From positions 1-64,000 of the forward strand of contig NZ_DATBTY010000073.1 of the NCBI RefSeq assembly GCF_036516575.1: a DNA stretch of 64,000 bases, given 5' to 3'. Below, one piece after another: positions 62,390 through 64,000 of the stretch. The number at the start of each line of letters is the position of its first letter. Position 1 is the stretch's first letter. The DNA is from Cerasibacillus sp036516575. GTDB lineage: Bacteria; Bacillota; Bacilli; Bacillales; Amphibacillaceae. The notes beneath the pieces were generated by a model. That model was not told the origin of the DNA and made no database searches. It saw nothing but the letters and a program-made list of their open reading frames with translations. A program made the position numbers and the translations under genes.

Positions 62390-64000
62390 TTACTTCACCT
62401 TAAATTGATTGATTTCGTTTTGCAAATTGATAGCGTCGGAGTCGAGCTGTTCAGCAATATGGGATAGTTGTTCCATAGATGCGTGTTGTTCTTCTACAGA
62501 TGCTGTTATTTCTTCAGTACCAGCAGCTGTTTCCTGACTAATAGAAACAATGTTCTGTGCATGATTTGTAATCGTTTGTTCTTGTGACATAATTGTTTCT
62601 GTTAATTGATTGATTTTTTGAATCATCGTGTTATTGTCTTTAATAGCTTGTTGGATATTTTCAAAGGCTTTCTTAGTTTCATTAACAGTTTCTATTTGTT
62701 GATAGAAAATCTGACCTGTACGGTCGATTAATTTTGTGCTCTTTTCCATTTCAGTTTGCATATCAGTTACGAGAAGCGATACGCCTTGAAGTGCTTCTTC
62801 TGTTTGTTCAGCTAACTTTCTTACTTCATCAGCAACTACTGCAAATCCACGACCATTTTCTCCAGCACGTGATGCTTCAATAGCGGCATTTAATGCTAAT
62901 AAATTTGTTTGCTCAGAGATATCGGTAATTTCTGTGACGATTTCTCCAATTTGCGTTGATTTTTTATTTAAAGATTGAATAGCTTGAATGACATCTTTTG
63001 TCGCTTCTTGTGTTTCTTTCGTTTGGTTCTGTAATGTATAGACAGTATTTAAGCCTGTTTCAGATGCTTTATTTGAATGTTGAGCTTGTGAGAACATTTC
63101 ATTATTATATGCAATAATCTCCTGAATCGATTGAGATAACTCGTCAGTCGCTTTTGCATTACCTTCCATGATTTCAGCTTGGTTACTTGCACCAGAAGCA
63201 ATTTGTTCCATTGTGGTGGCAACTTCATTCGTTGCGGCGGTATTTTCTTCCGCACTAGCTACGAGATTTTGCGATGCGCCAGAAACATGGTGCGATATTT
63301 TACTTATATGAGTAATCATTTCTCTTAATCGATCTGTCATTTGTGAAAAACTCTGAGACAGTTGACCTATTTCATTCGTTGCACTTGTTTTGATTGTAAC
63401 AGTTAAATCTCCCGCCTCTACTCGTTCGATCGTTTCTTGTAAAGTTTTAACAGGCTTTGTAATCTTGCGTGCGATGAATACTGATACGCTCCCTGCTAAG
63501 ATGATAATAATTACTAATGTCACGATAATTGGTAGCAAAATAGCCTGAGCCTGTTTAGAAAAATCACTTTCAAAGACGACTGCACCGACCATCCAATTTG
63601 TCGTATTGTTTGTTACAAACGCTAACTGCTTTTTCTCTTTGTTTTCTTGATAGGATATTGTACCATGATTCTTACCTTGTTGTAATTGTTTAAAAAATGG
63701 GAGTTTTTTTGCGCTTTTACCAATTTGCTTAGCATCTGGGTGTGCAATAAACTCACCTTCTGAGTTGAGAATAAGAGCATAGCCAGATTTACCTGCATCA
63801 ATATTTTTACCTAAGTCAATGAGTGTATCAACAAACACATCTAGTGCTGTTACTCCTTTTAATTTACCATCTTGATAAAAAGCCTTTGCCACAGTGACGA
63901 TTGTTTTTTCAGTTGATACATCTATAAATGGATCCGACCAAATTATTTCGCCTTCCGCTTCAACTGCCATTTGATACCATTCTCTTGTCCGCGGATCAAA
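62390..64000 (-). CDS. Methyl-accepting chemotaxis protein (partial)
   Basis: C-terminal part of a chemoreceptor; the start lies beyond the right edge. The frame stays open to 64000 and the last residues read DPRTREWYQMA, a typical dCache segment, so the internal ATG at 63970 is not the start. Order: end of dCache sensor (ligand part, about first 150 residues), membrane helix, HAMP, methylation helices, hairpin tip EQTNLLALNAAIEASRAGENG. Ligand could be an amino acid or other small molecule. It ends at a shared terminator. Confidence 0.92.
   Translation of the reverse strand, partial: FDPRTREWYQMAVEAEGEIIWSDPFIDVSTEKTIVTVAKAFYQDGKLKGVTALDVFVDTLIDLGKNIDAGKSGYALILNSEGEFIAHPDAKQIGKSAKKLPFFKQLQQGKNHGTISYQENKEKKQLAFVTNNTTNWMVGAVVFESDFSKQAQAILLPIIVTLVIIIILAGSVSVFIARKITKPVKTLQETIERVEAGDLTVTIKTSATNEIGQLSQSFSQMTDRLREMITHISKISHHVSGASQNLVASAEENTAATNEVATTMEQIASGASNQAEIMEGNAKATDELSQSIQEIIAYNNEMFSQAQHSNKASETGLNTVYTLQNQTKETQEATKDVIQAIQSLNKKSTQIGEIVTEITDISEQTNLLALNAAIEASRAGENGRGFAVVADEVRKLAEQTEEALQGVSLLVTDMQTEMEKSTKLIDRTGQIFYQQIETVNETKKAFENIQQAIKDNNTMIQKINQLTETIMSQEQTITNHAQNIVSISQETAAGTEEITASVEEQHASMEQLSHIAEQLDSDAINLQNEINQFKVK

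Overview
The window looks like chromosomal DNA from a motile, endospore-forming member of the Bacillaceae (Firmicutes). The DNA is AT-rich, start sites carry strong GGAGG-type ribosome binding sites, intrinsic terminators are plentiful, and the closest gene families are Bacillus ones: the des/desK/desR membrane-fluidity system, ytaF (sporulation), ykvI, bpr (bacillopeptidase F), ymaF, yjfB and motAB, with CcpA-type cre boxes and sigma-D-like promoters. No rRNA, tRNA, prophage, CRISPR array or intact insertion sequence was found, and this is core-type chromosome with several repeat-rich intergenic spacers. The exact genus cannot be fixed from the sequence alone.

Layout. 1-600 holds two tandem copies of a ~300-bp non-coding unit that reads best on the minus strand (promoter, small hairpin, terminator). 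762-6301 carries glpK, then des-desK-desR followed by a threonine/serine dehydratase. 6509-16485 carries a CstA-family transporter with a cre box, an M3 peptidase, a chemoreceptor with a sigma-D-like promoter, a DAACS symporter, a small membrane protein, an AEC transporter, an atypical SDR and a lipoprotein. 16525-23135 carries ytaF, a NERD-domain protein flanked by 53-bp repeats, topB, a ferredoxin, a 46-residue YqbF-like protein and a P1 peptidase. 23503-31602 carries an AspT-family transporter, an orphan trpB with a likely TRAP site on its start, a phasin/UbiB pair (UbiB apparently starting at AUU), a DUF2935 protein and ykvI. 31673-46833 carries an SDR, bpr, selO/ydiU, small proteins, an osmoprotectant ABC transporter, a cyclic 2,3-diphosphoglycerate synthase homologue, motAB and ymaF. 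47049-54031 carries an RND pump, then sulfide:quinone reductase with DUF1641 and a cysteine-bearing two-component system. 54317-62307 carries a GHL10-type hydrolase with a perfect cre box and a divergent PTS locus (EIIB, EIIC, a small membrane protein and GH4 on the left; EIIA, MupG-like and a serine hydrolase on the right). The window ends inside a second chemoreceptor.

How the genes work together. DesK/DesR senses membrane order and switches on Des, and a palindrome lies upstream of the des promoter. Three carbon-related promoters (CstA, GHL10, PTS) carry cre or near-cre sites, suggesting shared CcpA control. The motAB and 10186-11880 chemoreceptor promoters carry sigma-D-like -10 elements. 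The SQR block appears to combine a sigma-B-like promoter with a nearby redox-type sensor kinase.

The most unusual points are: the tandem structured non-coding unit at the left edge; GAG triplets at 5-nt spacing across the trpB ribosome binding site and start codon; the AUU start of ubiB; a family of 52/53-bp-period intergenic repeats at four places; a cDPG-synthase homologue in a Bacillus-like genome; and a three-cysteine NreB-like kinase next to SQR. Function calls rest on recognising families by eye; no database search was possible.
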